64,000 nucleotides of DNA from Eudorina sp. 2006-703-Eu-15. Lineage: Eukaryota > Chlorophyta > Chlorophyceae > Chlamydomonadales > Volvocaceae. Under the pieces are notes generated by a model. That model saw nothing but the letters and a program-made list of their open reading frames with translations, was not told the origin of the DNA and did no database searches. The stretch is taken from contig BDSI01000079.1 in the NCBI GenBank assembly GCA_003117195.1, positions 260,093-324,092 of the forward strand, in the 5' to 3' direction. The position numbers and the translations under genes were made by a program. Positions 51,693-63,642 of this stretch are shown here, one piece after another (the stretch's first letter is position 1; every line of letters starts with the position of its first letter).

Positions 51693-53281
51693 CTATGCAG
51701 TGAATCAAACTGCCGATAAGTTTTTTTGTGTAGCGATATTTTTATTCTTCAGGGACGATACAGGTTATTTTTAAGGTGTTATGCTCGAGCACATGGATTT
51801 CCGCCGTGCCGGTATTTATTTGGCACTGTGCTCGAGCACGCGGATGACCACCGTGGCGGTTCATGCGCTGACTCAATAGCCTTCCCGCCCTTAACAGTTG
51901 AGCAGCCAAGTGCAGTCAGCAACTATGAACTTGAATACCTTCTAAATGATCAAAAGGTATAACGTTATAAAATGTGTGGGATTGGCTTTATGCAAATACA
52001 ATTCAATGGCAAGAAGAAACGATGTGTTTGTGTTACAAATCAAGTCTACTATTAGCTGATGCAACTGTGTGGCAGCCTGTTGTACCTCAGGTGTGGCGTG
52101 CGGGTGGGTTGCAAGGGCCGCTCTATCTGTGACACAAAAAAGAGTTGAGCCAACAGAATAGACTTCTAGAAGCACATGCATTATTGTTTCTGTCTGGATC
52201 GGCTTGGTGGAGATCTGAAGATGTACGGCAATGTTTGGCTCCAGAACCGTACGAAAGGGTTGGTCGGTCCCTCTGGGGGGTCTCCAAAAACCTTCCTAGG
52301 ATGTGTTCCGCTTATAACTTGCATAACCCCTTGGATAAAGGTTAAATTGTTATGTCGAGGCGTTTCATCCTGGATCTGTTGTGATATACCTGTACCGATG
52401 GGTGTTTGAAATGATAATAATCTATAATAATACAAATCGTTCATAAAATGATGATGTGTTTGTTAAGGGGGCGGGGGGGAGAGGTTATGGTTTTCCCCTG
52501 GCCTTTGCACCTCCTGCCACAGCATGTTTTATGTTTTGAAATGCCATGTGTGTGTGAAATAATGGTGATCAAGAGAGTTGAGGGCAAATTTCATCCCGGA
52601 TGGAATTATCATTAAGGATGTTATTACAGTGGACCCTGCGGGTCATCGGTGACAGCCATCGGTGACAGCCAAAGCTTCCCCACCAAACACTGCATAAATG
52701 AAACTTAAGCCACCATGGCACACTGGACAGGCTCCACAAATGCATCGAAACACTCCCCGGTCCCACACTACCAGGGAACCACCCCGTTCCTGAGAACTAA
52801 CCACGGCTAGGGATCCTAAGGGGGAGTTAGCCACCAGGGCGCCCCTATTAGTGAGCCACCACCCGAACCAAGGCGGATTCACTTCTCCTGCGGCGGCCCT
52901 CAGTCTTGGAGAGCCATGGGGGCTCGCGAGCCACCATCAGGGGCCTGCCTGTATGGTCCCACTTGGGCCGAATAAACCGCCCAAACCTAACTATGGTGCC
53001 ACTGAGCCTTAGAGCGCGTCAGTGCCCTGTCCACCTGCGGCCCACTACAACAGACTTGTTACATGCATTTGTGGAGATAATAAGCAACAGCCTTGTTATG
53101 TGAGTGCTGCTGCTACTGGCAAGGTGGGTGGCTGCATGTATGTAGTCTGGTCCAGCCTGGTCTTTGTAACTTCCTTGCATGTAACATCCCTCTCAAAAAC
53201 TGAAACAAACATTGCAATTAAAAGACTAACTATTGATGTCTTTATATAAAAGGAAACCAATAAGACCAAAACAATAGTACT
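51693..53281. other. no supported complete gene; dispersed repeat and possible exon
   Basis: 51.7-52.6 kb shows little. A possible minus-strand exon lies at about 52095-52134 between a strong acceptor (TTTTTGTGTCACAG) and a GTACAA donor, reading DRAALATHPHATPE, but no partner exon is found. 52612-52940 is a copy of dispersed repeat R. A TGTAA on the minus strand at 53059-53063 is a poly(A) candidate for the glycosyltransferase gene. Confidence 0.4.
52612..52940 (-). repeat. dispersed repeat R, inverted copy
   Basis: The reverse complement contains, in order, CTGATGGTGGCTCGCGAGC, GGTGGCTCACTAATAGGGG, a GTGGTTCCCTGGTA stretch, a TTTATGCAGTGTTTGGTGG stretch, a doubled GGCTGTCACCGATG, and the terminus GATGACCCGCAGGGTCCA. 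The array units carry the same order with moderate divergence. Confidence 0.6.
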
Positions 53282-56200
53282 TTACTTCATGTTCCGGCAT
53301 CGCAGAAATGAAGGCAACAACTTTTTTCTTAGACGGCAGAGCTTGCGGCCAATTGGGCGCATCCACCATCGAGGCTTTCTCTGATACCATGAAGTAAGCC
53401 GATCTCCAAATGTTAAAGGTGGATACACCAGAGCATCAAAGTTGCCTGTCCAACCAGCCCTGCATGATGAAGATAAGAATACATGTCAGGTTGGTATGGA
53501 GATATTCCTGTAAATAATGATAAGCTGCCAAAGGAAGTGATCAGCCAGTAAGCCGCCTAAGGACATCAACAGTGATTGGTTTATCTGCTATGCTCATGGC
53601 AAGTGATCTTGCCTACCTAGCACAATGTATCTGGGGCGCTGATCTCCCCACCCCACCTGCATAAGTTCTGGGGTGTCCCACACATGTGGTCACCTATGTA
53701 TGTACTGCTATGTTCCTGAGTGCTCACTCATGTCTGGTTTCAAAACAAGCACAATACAGTGTGGAAGATCATTACTGTAAGAAATGACTAATACAAGTAA
53801 GAACTGGCCCTCCAGTATACTTGATAATAACTGATGCACACATCCACTCTGTGTAACCTGGGGCATGGTCAGCATGATAAACATGCTCATGAAAACATGT
53901 TGTAATTCCCTTCCAAAACACACACCAACTTGTTACCTAGTTTTAAACATAAACTTTAAGCAATAGCTGACACAATTTTAGCAACCACCAACAGGTAACA
54001 TAACTTTGAAAGAGTGGTCATATGATTTGTTCAGGAAGTTGTGTATGCTTCAGAACTGGCTGGTTGCTGCATATTTACAATGCACACATACCTGTAAAAG
54101 TCTCTAAAGGTGATGTAGTCAGGTAATGGATGAAATCCATCAAGGTCTGGTAATGGGTTTTCACCCATTCTTACTCTTGCAGCATGGTAAGAATCAAACC
54201 ATGGTGCACAGCGAAATGCACGTAGGACATCATATATGAATCTCTCAATGTCGTACCTGCATGAGTGACAAATCGACTACCTGTCAGACTTTAGGTATTA
54301 TTCATACAGGAGACACACTGTCCGTTCATAACATGGCAAGACCTGAGCAGAGATTTTGATTTAGATAGTGTTAACAACATGGTCACGGTATTTATTATTT
54401 CCAATTCACTGCTACTCCATCTCTATGGAAGGGGGCACACAAAATCGAATTACATTCAAAATATTACTTAGTATCATTGTATAAACATACATGACTGCTA
54501 CTAAGAGGGTGTTTCCACTTAAGATGGATTAGACCTTCAGGCGAAATAGCTCCTAAGCCTAGTCTAGGCATTATTTGATGTGTGATGTGCCTGTGCAATG
54601 GGAACCGCCTAATCCTCTGGTCCACAATTTAATACTTGGTCGCAACCAGGTATCAAATTTTCCATAACGTGAATTGAGCTATGTAATTCTATACAGTAAC
54701 CCAAGTGGAAACACCCTCTAATAATAATAATTAATAGTAAGTAAATAATTCGCGTTAACAATAAAAACGTAAAATAATATTAATAAGAATGATAATAAAT
54801 ATGTTAGTATCAAGAATAAATGTGCATGTTTTGGTGCCCATGGATGACCAAGCTATAATGAGTTACCCTTTGGTCTGTATACTTACAACCAATATCTTGT
54901 AATGTACTACAATGTACTACAACATTCCTTAACTCGTGCCAGTTAATGAAGGTTAATTCAGTTATGTGTATAGGATAGTAAGGTCTAATATTTCAAAAAT
55001 GGTATGCAATGTAACACAAGATCAAGAAGCCAGTATTACAATAATAGTTAATCATCTTATTGCAGTTCCTCTTGCAGCTGAGGACTCACCCTGAACCACT
55101 GTGGTTATTGTTATATATTGCTTCCACAACACTCCTTCGAAATGGCTGCAGCACTTGCCACCTCCGATTCCAGCCTGCTTCAAATGAGTCTGGTAGAGCC
55201 AAGTCCCACTTATGATAATTGGCATGAAAGAAAAGGGGCAGTCCTAGTGGGGCGGCAAGCACCAGCAATGAAGGGACCCTCAACCAATGTTTATTGGCAC
55301 ACAACTTGTTGCATGTGACACTAATGGGTAGACTCAACACAACACATGAGAGGACATCATGAGAGGTGGAAGACCCCACCTGTTATCTCATTCCATGCTA
55401 CAGTAAGGTAACCAGTCCACCCATATGCCAGCTATGTATATGGCAACCTCGCTTGTTCAGAAATACATGGTAATTCTCCAACCCTTCTATGGCAAAGCTA
55501 CAGTGGGTGTCTATACTCACCCTCAGGCCCATGCTGTACCATGGTATTTCCAAGGTATTGTTCGAGGCAGTGTGCAGCACGACCAGGAGTTGTGCAGACC
55601 ACTGAAACTACACCCACACTACCAGGCTTGACAGGGGAGACCCACATAGGCTCTCCAGCGGCCATCATGCCATATCCAAATGTCTCCTTATCACCCTGAG
55701 GTTTTGCATTACGGATTATCAAGTAAGCTGTCTTGCAAACCACACAATACTGGGCACTGTAACTAAGTTTGGTTGTATGTACTGATACTAATGACCAAAA
55801 AATTCACTACGCACTGGACCTCTTAGTACTGATGGACACACGTAACGATGTCAGCCAAACAACTGATATAACAAGACGAAGTGTATACATGTTCTTTGAA
55901 GTTGGCTTGCATTGTACCACAACGTCAAAAACGGTCCCCACCCCAGAGGAATAAAGTTCAAACAATAGTCAATGTTGAATGACCTGGGTTTCATACCTTC
56001 CCGATGTAGCAAGACAGTAACTCTGAAAATGTAGCTCCGTACACATTCATGTATACAGCAACAAGGAGCCCACGCCAGTGCCTGTGAAAGTGGCAATCGT
56101 TGGGGACATTGCGCACCTTATGAGCAGCTCATAAGCACCGGTTACAACATAAGCACTGCCAACACATGGCTGAAACACACAAATATAACTCACCTGGCCT

Positions 56201-59200
56201 TGTCTATCACCATTTGACCACTTTCAAAGGTGCCTGCCGGCATGTCAGTTGATGTTAGGTTTAGGATACGTGCAACCTGCAACAATTGACAAGAGCAGGT
56301 CCAGTCGCCGCGCCAAGGGCATTCAACGTAAATCCACACGTATTAGGAGGTATGCATGCAACATAGCACCAGAAAAATGCCTGAGGTTGGATTAAGGAAG
56401 TGGGTCCTTGTCTCGCTTGTCAACATTGTAATCTGGTCATCCTAGTGCACCGTTATTGGAAATGAATTTGTTGTTAACACATAAACATGGTACCAGTAGC
56501 ATTGTACAAGAACAACAAGAATAATAATAAGACACATAACAAGACTAATGAAAGCAATTATAGTTAATATAATGATAATAACAACAATAATGACAAAATA
56601 ATAATCATAATTGTAGTACGCATATTTCCAATACTAATTAGAAGATGTAATGTTATACTGATAACATTATATTAACAATCATCATTAAAATAATTACAAT
56701 TACATTGACAACAACTATAATATCCGTAATCATTAAAAGTATATCCACTAACAATATATAATAATACTAATATATATACATATATATATATTAATTATTG
56801 AAATACATAATATATTGTATTATATATTGATCCTTATTAACAATATATTATAATTCGCATTGAATATTATGATAGCCTAAGAGGATAACATAAACTGCAA
56901 TAACAATACACCTCGGTTTCAGACCGAGGTGTGTGTTCAGGGTTCCGGATTTCCCTTGGCCTTTGCACCTCCCACCAGTGTAGGTCATTATTGATACATT
57001 CCGGCAGTAAACCTACCTCAGGTGCTGTTGTGCGGTCCCAGTAATCAGGCCATAACAACGCTCCTGTGGAAACGTATGGCTCCGACTCAAACAAGTACGT
57101 CGGGTCTCGAAGAAGGACATTATCACTGTCAAGGAAGAGCACCTATAACGGACACAGACAAATTCCCAGTCAGTGATATGATTACGGCTGTGAATGGTAA
57201 AGCCGTTGGAGTGATGCACCAGTTGCACCTATCCACATGAAGGCAAAAGGGATCCTACCCACATGAAGGCGAAGGGGATTTACATAGATTTGAGTATAAA
57301 TTTGGTTCGGATGCCATTGATTGCTGAACTTCACAGGCCACTGTGAAGTGTCATAAACATATGAGCATGCAATCAAAGAGGCATCCAGCTTACCTCTTGA
57401 AAGCTGCTGAGCAACAATGCCGCAATTTTCACACCATAACCCTTTTGGGCCAAGTCTCTGGCAGACAACCGGCGTGATGTGACACCAATATCGACCAGTG
57501 CTGCTTCAACTGAAGAGGTTGGAAACTCCTCCACCGGAAACCACAGCTCAACAGGCAATGTACAGCCTGATGCACATGTCAGTATATGTGAAAGTCAGTT
57601 AGATTATCACGAGCTGCCAGCGGTGGTGGAAGCAGCCACGGGAAAACCCATAACCTCTCCACCCCCGCCCCTGAATTCATGCCGGTGAGGTGTAGGTAAT
57701 GTAATTGAATGCAGGGCATTATAACCTTGATAATCTTTAGTATCTGCAAGCCAGTTAATCTTGGCCATGGATGCAAATAACCTAATATCTCCTGGAAAAG
57801 CAACACTTAAACTTCAGCAGTGCTTGTTATTATCCTTATTATTTGGCGTCTATTATATTTATATTACTCTGATAAGCAGTAGCATAACCATCATGATGGT
57901 TATGATATGGATGATGATGAGGATTGTAACACAGCACAACCTGCACAGCATCTTGAGAAGCCTTTGGCGGCGCAGTGACTGCACCGTGTTTATGCAGTGT
58001 ATGGTGAGGAAGTCACTGATGACCCGCGGGGTCCACTGTAACATCCTTGATAACTGAAGGATGCTAAGCTGTTATAAAAGCATATGTACGTATTTATTTA
58101 TAGTCTCAACCGGATAAGCCGTCCTCACAAAGCAAACCACAATGCAGCGATGGCTAGGACGAGCAAGTATCTAGGAGCCCGTGAATCACCTGTCCTTCGA
58201 AGGACGTGAAGACTTGTCCAAGCAGGAGTCAAATAGCGGAGACCTCCTCCGACCATGACCACTCCACGTCCAGAAAAAAGCAGGCGTGCCAGTTTTGACT
58301 TATTTCCGATGGTAGGCCCATTCCTAACACCAACAGCATCCGTAATGGATAGTGCGCCGGGATATGGCGGCAAGTCCTTAAGGAGCCCGGCCACGGCAGC
58401 TGCCATTTTATCAACATCTTCATCTCGGGTGCGCCGGCCTTCCATCACCCAGTCCACGTTTCGCAGTCGTGGCCCTGGGATGACAGCGTTGCCCGGACCT
58501 GCGTGACCCGGAACCAAACCACAAGGAACTAGGCAAGCTGCTGACAAATTCACATGCCAGCCGTTGTGGTAAATCTCCCCTTTTCTGTGTATCCAAGCTC
58601 TAAGGACACACAAAACACGGCAAAGCCGTGATGCTGACGTGCTTGTGTGGTTGACGGACACATAAAGTCATCAACCAGATCAGCTTGACTTGAAGTCCAT
58701 TACTTACCGTGTCGGCCAACCAAGTCGTCGACCATGTCCCACAAATAACTGGATGCATGTGACAGGGAGGATACATCGTCACTTCGCACGGTCCATGGCA
58801 CGGCCCCAGAAGCCAAGGTGGTAACGTTGCTGAGCGCGTGCATCCCAGAGCTTCCGAAGGCATCAGCCTGGGCTCCCATCCCAGTCCTTCGTGCACGTCC
58901 CCAGTCAGGCACCAAGCGGGTCACGTCGTAGCCATCGAGCGGTCCACAGACGAGCGGCTTGGGCAGTAATTGCGCGCCTGATGTATCGTAGGCCAACTCA
59001 GCACACTTATCACGGCATCGAAAGCGGTGCGGGCCACAAGACATCCTGTAAGGACCGCATCCCACGTGACGGAGCAGCACATACACCTGTTATGGTGAAG
59101 ATCTTGTTGGTCCGCATGTGCAGATGATGCTTTCCAGCATGTGTTGCTCGTTTTCGTCATCACATCTTGCCTAGCTATCCGACACCTTCACGATGGACAC

Positions 59201-60406
59201 TCTGGATGGAGGTGTTACGAAGAACAATTGACACCTAACTTGACACCAGAGCAGTCACCCGCACAGGACGCGCACAGGACGCCCGGGAGACATGATGTGA
59301 TGTACAAATGGCAGATATCCGTAATCTTGAGCCGCCGCTTCCCAGTAATGAAGGTATATCAACGAAGAGGGCCATAATTTACGTCGATGGAAACCCTGCG
59401 CTACATGCTAATTACACATGTACAACTCTCAGTGTTCTTGCCGCTCGAGCTCATCGCCTCACAGCTGGCGACAGGCGATGAAGCCGAAAAAACTATCAGG
59501 GCTACGTGCATTTTCTGTGGGCACGGCCGGGCTTGGTGCTGGCTGATTATTCACGCACGCGGTATCCTGGCTCGCGACAACGCACCACCTGGACAATTAG
59601 TTGTAAGATCTGTACGACTGGATGCTTCCTGTTGTAACACGATTCAAAGGCGCACTTGGTGGGGCTCGAATTCCTGTTACACTCTCCCCATGCCTTTGGA
59701 GCGAACGTACTGGGGCGACTCTAGGCTGATCTATGAAACCCGTCATAGTGCCAAGTGGAAGGCATTACTATGTAAGGACTAGTGGGTGTCGCCTTCCTGG
59801 AGGTTATCCATCTTCAGATGTGTGATGAGCGTGTATCGAGTGTACTCGTGTGCACCAATCCGTTGCTATCATCGGGGTTCAACCCCGGGACTCCTCCTCC
59901 TACTCCTTCCAAACCGCACCACACGAGCCTGAAAAACGCTCGATTTCCTGTTGCAGCTGTCGCGGGGTGCAAAATCCATTCAGGTACCTCTTTCCCCAGG
60001 GTTGTGATTTGTGAACGCGATTGCTGCAGCAGGCATGACCATGAGGCCTAAACTGCGCCAGTCGTTTCGTTTCGTTTGCGTGGTGCGCCATCGGGAACCA
60101 TGAGCTAAGCTGTAGCAAACACCTTTGCGCGGACAGGGGGCATTTTAGTTGTACATGTCCCCCTATGCAACCCCATTCACATACCTGGCGACGGTTGTAT
60201 TCCCTTCGCACAAGCAGTAACCGGACCCGCCACGGACCTCTTGCGTGCACGTCCTGTCGAACGCAGGCTGTCGCGGCCTGTAGTACACCAATAGCGCAGG
60301 CAGCTCATGCAAGTATACTCTGAGTGCATTGAAGCCACGCTTCCTTGTACCCGTAAGGTATGCAACCAGATGTAGCTCTCCAGCCGATACACTTGGTGCC
60401 GGACCA
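53282..60406 (-). CDS. MNN1/MNN2-type (GT71-like) glycosyltransferase, 11 of 12 or more exons resolved
   Basis: Exons, all with GT/AG borders and matching phases: 60406-60185, 59045-58708, 58633-58190, 57566-57394, 57142-57017, 56276-56194, 56081-55997, 55695-55521, 55243-55090, 54256-54092 and 53459-53282 (stop TAA). Together they give at least 713 residues. Family hallmarks of putative mannosyltransferases (Mannosyl_trans3) run in order: GRGVVMVGGGLRYLTPAW, LPVELWFPVEEFP, the DxD-containing VLFLDSDNVLLRDP, GALLWPDYW, GTFESGQMVIDKARHW, GDKETFGYGM and GLPLFFHANYHKW. Expected role: Golgi type-II enzyme adding sugar, possibly mannose, to glycoproteins. The Cys-rich segment before the catalytic part (exon 59045-58708) is less conserved. 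The first exon with the membrane anchor is not placed with confidence. Introns are AT-rich and contain a MITE and AAT microsatellite. Confidence 0.85.
54505..54718. mobile_element. Tourist/PIF-Harbinger-like MITE, 214 bp
   Basis: Terminal inverted repeats GAGGGTGTTTCCACTT (16 bp, perfect) are flanked by a TAA target duplication (54502-54504 and 54719-54721). It lies in the intron between exons 55243-55090 and 54256-54092 of the glycosyltransferase gene. TAA duplication with GAGGGTG-type ends fits PIF/Harbinger non-autonomous elements. There is no coding capacity. Confidence 0.85.
56480..56870. repeat. AT-rich low-complexity tract in a glycosyltransferase intron
   Basis: Runs of AATAAT, TATATATA and similar sequence, far below the GC content of the rest of the window. 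It lies in the 740-bp intron between the DxD exon and the TFESGQ exon. Confidence 0.8.
57955..58045 (+). repeat. dispersed repeat R, 3'-terminal fragment
   Basis: TTTATGCAGTGTATGGTGAGG followed by the conserved end GATGACCCGCGGGGTCCA and CTGTAACATCC. Only about 90 bp of the family is present, in the intron just 3' of glycosyltransferase exon 58633-58190. Confidence 0.6.
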
Positions 60407-61200
60407 CTGCAGATGTTCCAGCCATTGTTGGCGGCGTCCCAAAAGAAAGATGCAGAAAGTTGGTATGCACAATATTAGTATAAGTCCTTGTCGAAGGGAT
60501 AGCCGTCGGCAGCGAAGCGCCATGGTAAACTCAACGCCAGGATTTAAGCGAACATCTCCCAACAGCTACGCTGAGCTAATCATTGAGAAATACGGAACAT
60601 TCCTTACGACTTCAAGTGCTGATAAGGAGATCAGTTTCCCCGCTTCAGGTTGTCGTGATTGCTAATGCATCCAATATGTTTATATTATGAGTCTTAGGTT
60701 GCAACAGTGTATGTATGTGAAAATCCTTGCAAGGAACGGCCTTGACGAAACAGACGGTCACTCTTTTGCAAGTTTGAATTAGACTTCGGGAACCGCGGCA
60801 CTGCAAACTACCGAAAATGCCCTCCACTCTGTCTCAATATCGCTGTCGTCGATGTTGAGGTTTTGCAGTGAGGTGCGTAGTTGTACGGCTGCAGTCCGGC
60901 CGCTAGGACGGATCATGTTATGGCGAGGGTAAGGCGTGACAAGGAACGTTATCCCGTTACCATTCACTCGTCGATCTCCTTGACCAACAATCCTGCTTTT
61001 GGCCTGACGGGCCTATTCAGCAGGAGCTGGTACCATATGGTCACGCGGGCTACGCGGGCGAGGAGGGTATCTACCTTATCACGATAACAAGCACCGTCCT
61101 ATTGCATAGCAGGCATTCCAGCCACCACGTACCAAGCAAGTGCCGCTTCCCTTGGTCACACATGCATGCCGCCTAGAAAAATTATACCATCCCCCACTTT
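60407..61200. other. region upstream of the glycosyltransferase; possible 5' exon or neighbouring 3' exon
   Basis: Two minus-strand candidates. (a) An ATG at 60523 opens a frame with a short basic start and a hydrophobic helix (GLILILCIPTFCIFLLG), as expected for a type-II anchor. It cannot be joined to the next exon without an unusual intron, because TACTAAT plus a pyrimidine tract inside it look like intron sequence of the downstream acceptor. (b) A frame from about 61012 to a stop at 60781 reads as protein-like (ITFLVTPYPRHNMIRPSG and onward) and could be the last exon of another minus-strand gene. Confidence 0.3.
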
Positions 61201-61396
61201 CACTGGGTCCCCGTACTGGGTCCGGGTCGTACTGCTGCCGTGCACAACCCCCGCAGGCCTACAGGTCAACCGCAGCGCCGCCCCCAACAGCACTGTGGAG
61301 GAGGTCCTGGAGCGGGCGGTATTCGGAGCCTCGGCGACCTGAAGAAGATCAAGTGGACCCGCAACAGCCGTACGGACAAGGGGGTGCACTTATATA
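61201..61396 (+). pseudogene. fragment of a TruA/PUS1-type tRNA pseudouridine synthase
   Basis: Frame 2 from about 61214 to 61330 reads GLQVNRSAAPNSTVEEVLER followed by AVFGA, matching the substrate-entry region of plant-type TruA/PUS proteins (GLQ...TVE..LE.A). Then frame 1 reads LGDLKKIKWTRNSRTDKGVH to 61390, with the catalytic Asp motif RTDKGVH. The usual AGGI..SN linker between the two is missing and the frame changes, so a deletion of roughly 20 bases has broken it. Similarity ends right after GVH. No other exon is seen, which suggests a gene relic or transposed exon. Confidence 0.6.
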
Positions 61397-62592
61397 GTTT
61401 TGCAGTCACGCATGGCGGGATCGGCTGCCTAAGGAAGCGGCCTTGTTGATCCTGGCAGTATTTGCACTGGCGTGCGGAGACCCCGGCCCTGATAGATAGG
61501 AAGGGTCGTCTCTGGCACCAACAAGGCAAATCACACTAGGGTGCACGCTTCGCGCAGTGGGGCGCATACACCCGCATGGCGAATGGCCATCAGCTGGAGG
61601 CAACGCACTTGGAACCTTGCCTTGTCACAGGGGCAATGAGCATGTGACCTGACGTGAACTGACAAAAAGAAAATTGACATTCCAGGTTGCACCGTACGCC
61701 GGCGAAAAACATAACATGTTGACAAAACGACACTGCAAAGGAAAGGCACTTCACGGCCTCAGCCCCAGGCATAGCTAGAAAGCCATCCGCGATGACTCTC
61801 TCAAGCTGCTTGCTGCACACGTCCTGCTATCATGGCCCCTACCTACCGTATATTGGTTACGCCCACAAAGCTGCTCAAGCATCACATATTCCCAGCTGAT
61901 GCCCAAAACACACACATCATAACATACAACAACCCGCGCTCTACATTCCTCGGTTCGCTCACCGCTAGGACTGAATGAATGAACGTTACAGCGGACCCCA
62001 AAGGGATCACCGGTGTATACCAGGGCAAGCCCCAGCAGGCCCCACCGCCAAGGCGGCAGGACACCTCCACACCTCAACGCCGCACCCAAAAACACACCGG
62101 GCCATGACCCCACCCAGCCAGACGCCGAAGCAAGCAGAGGCGCGCAGCGGGGCAACTGTCAAGCGAGTGATCGGGCAAACGGTGAACACCAAACTGGCAT
62201 GTCGCGCACGCCGCCGCCTGCTTCACGCGAGCACACAGTATTACGGACCTGGGTGTTTCCGGCGGGTTTCTCGCTAAACACGCATAACATCAGCGGTTGG
62301 CAGATTGGATAGCCGCAATCCGCGCTCTACTTGCATGTCGCGGCCGTGGGGTTACCCTTGGATACGTTTACCCACCCGGTCCCATAGGGCGGTACCCGGG
62401 GGTTACGTACCCCCAGTTTACCCTGGCTATGAATGCTTTAGGGCGGCGCGAGGCCCGCAACCCAAGAATACAGCCAATCCACAAAGAAAAAAATTGTAGA
62501 CAAAGCACTACTCCTGCAATGTACGCGCGCGGAAGCACACACCATCCTGCACTACCCGCCTTCTTCCCTATGCGTTAAGTATCGCAAGGGGG
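61397..62592. other. no supported gene
   Basis: Open frames on both strands are short and overlapping with no recognisable motif. A cluster of GTTACCC/GGTACCC-type strings is seen at 62349-62425. Confidence 0.4.
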
Positions 62593-62949
62593 TCATTTCA
62601 CCTGAAGAGCACATGAGGGGCCACAATAGCGCTCATCATCATCCTCAGCCTGCGTGCGAAGTCCCAGCTCGCATTTATGAGCAAATTGCCCTTCTTCGTC
62701 AATCACCAAAACCCGCATCATGGAGGCACGCACTTCCACCCGCAGCAGGCGCCATCCAATGGCCGGGTAGACAGCAGCCCGTCTCGCCCGAACATTAGAC
62801 CAGCGTAGCCGGACCGACTTCATACGTCCTCGTGCAGTGTGAAGCTGATGTTCAACGCCGCGAGTACCTGTACATGGCATTGTACGCGCAGGAGACCGTG
62901 GATGGTTTGGCCGTGATGGACACGTCCATATTACGGAAAATAGTAACAA
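62593..62949 (-). CDS. possible terminal exon of an unknown protein
   Basis: A 118-codon frame ends in TGA at 62593. The last 80 residues look protein-like (GWRLLRVEVRASMMRVLVID, then a Cys-containing end PSCALQVK). An internal acceptor-like ACATCAG lies near 62850. There is no family match in memory and no partner exon, so this may be chance. Confidence 0.25.
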   Translation of the reverse strand: MLLFSVIWTCPSRPNHPRSPARTMPCTGTRGVEHQLHTARGRMKSVRLRWSNVRARRAAVYPAIGWRLLRVEVRASMMRVLVIDEEGQFAHKCELGLRTQAEDDDERYCGPSCALQVK

Positions 62950-62956
62950 GTGGGAA

Positions 62957-63009
62957 CCTAGTCAAGGGAATGCCGGTGGCAATTTGCCGCCGGCATTCCC
63001 TTGATTAGG
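62957..63009. repeat. 53-bp near-perfect palindrome
   Basis: Arms of 26 bases around a single central T, with two mismatches; core AAGGGAATGCCGG. It sits 75 bp downstream of the transporter stop codon and would form a very stable hairpin in that gene's 3' untranslated region. Confidence 0.85.
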
Positions 63010-63083
63010 TTGGCTAACTGGATGCAGCTGCCTTCCTACAAGGCCTCAAAGCCTAGGCCCTGAAAGCGAGCGGAGCCTGAGCG

Positions 63084-63642
63084 TCAAGCGCAAGGCCACC
63101 GCATGCAAATTCCATCCTTGACTGCTAACGTTTTCACTCTCCGCTGTAAACCCTTCGATCCCACCTTCAGCCACATAACAATCAGCGGCGTGAGAAATAT
63201 GTTGCCAATGATGTTCGTCAGTGACACCAGCTCGACGCCCCGGCCGTACTGCACGGCAAGAACAAAACTAGCCGCAGCGGCAGGCGACAGCGTGAGCACC
63301 GTCATGGCCGCCACGTGCTGGCCGTCCAGCTGCACCAGCATAGCGCAGCCCGTCATCAACAGCGGCAGGACGCCCAGCTTGATGAACAGCAGCACCAGCA
63401 TCTGGAACAGGGCGGAGGGGGAAAACGAGGTCAGATCACCGCGGAGAAAACAACGAAAGGTAGGGGGGCCAGGGGAGGCAGTGACATACCGCCAGATATC
63501 CATAACCTGCCTCGCTTCACGGAACGGACCGGGGACCCCGACCAGCTATCCAGGTCGAAGAGCACGGCTGCGCTTGCTCCGCACACGTACAGCGCCGTAC
63601 CTTTATCACCTCGCCCTTTGGAAGCAGCGGCTTTCCGTACAT
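63084..63642 (-). CDS. auxin efflux carrier (AEC/Mem_trans) family transporter, 3' end
   Basis: Two exons are visible: a 42-bp exon 63642-63601 (MYGKPLLPKGEVIK, donor GTACGG) and the last exon 63401-63084 with a CTGTTCCAG acceptor, joined in phase 0. The last exon encodes three membrane segments: LVLLFIKLGVLPLLMTGCAM, then the conserved SPAAAASFVLAVQYGRGVEL block, then NIIGNIFLTPLIVMW. It ends with a short basic tail. This is the C-terminal half-domain of AEC/PIN-like proteins, membrane transporters of the BART superfamily. The start and N-terminal helices lie beyond the right edge or in unresolved exons at 63643-64000. The substrate cannot be inferred. Confidence 0.75.

Noticed and set aside
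59387..59782. 131-codon plus-strand open frame
   Set aside because: It lies antisense inside a glycosyltransferase intron, has no recognisable motif and no supporting splice or promoter signals.
61441..61466. Resemblance to the conserved 5' end of 18S rRNA (TTGTTGATCCTGGCAGTA)
   Set aside because: About 20 bases with mismatches and no further rRNA similarity downstream; likely chance.
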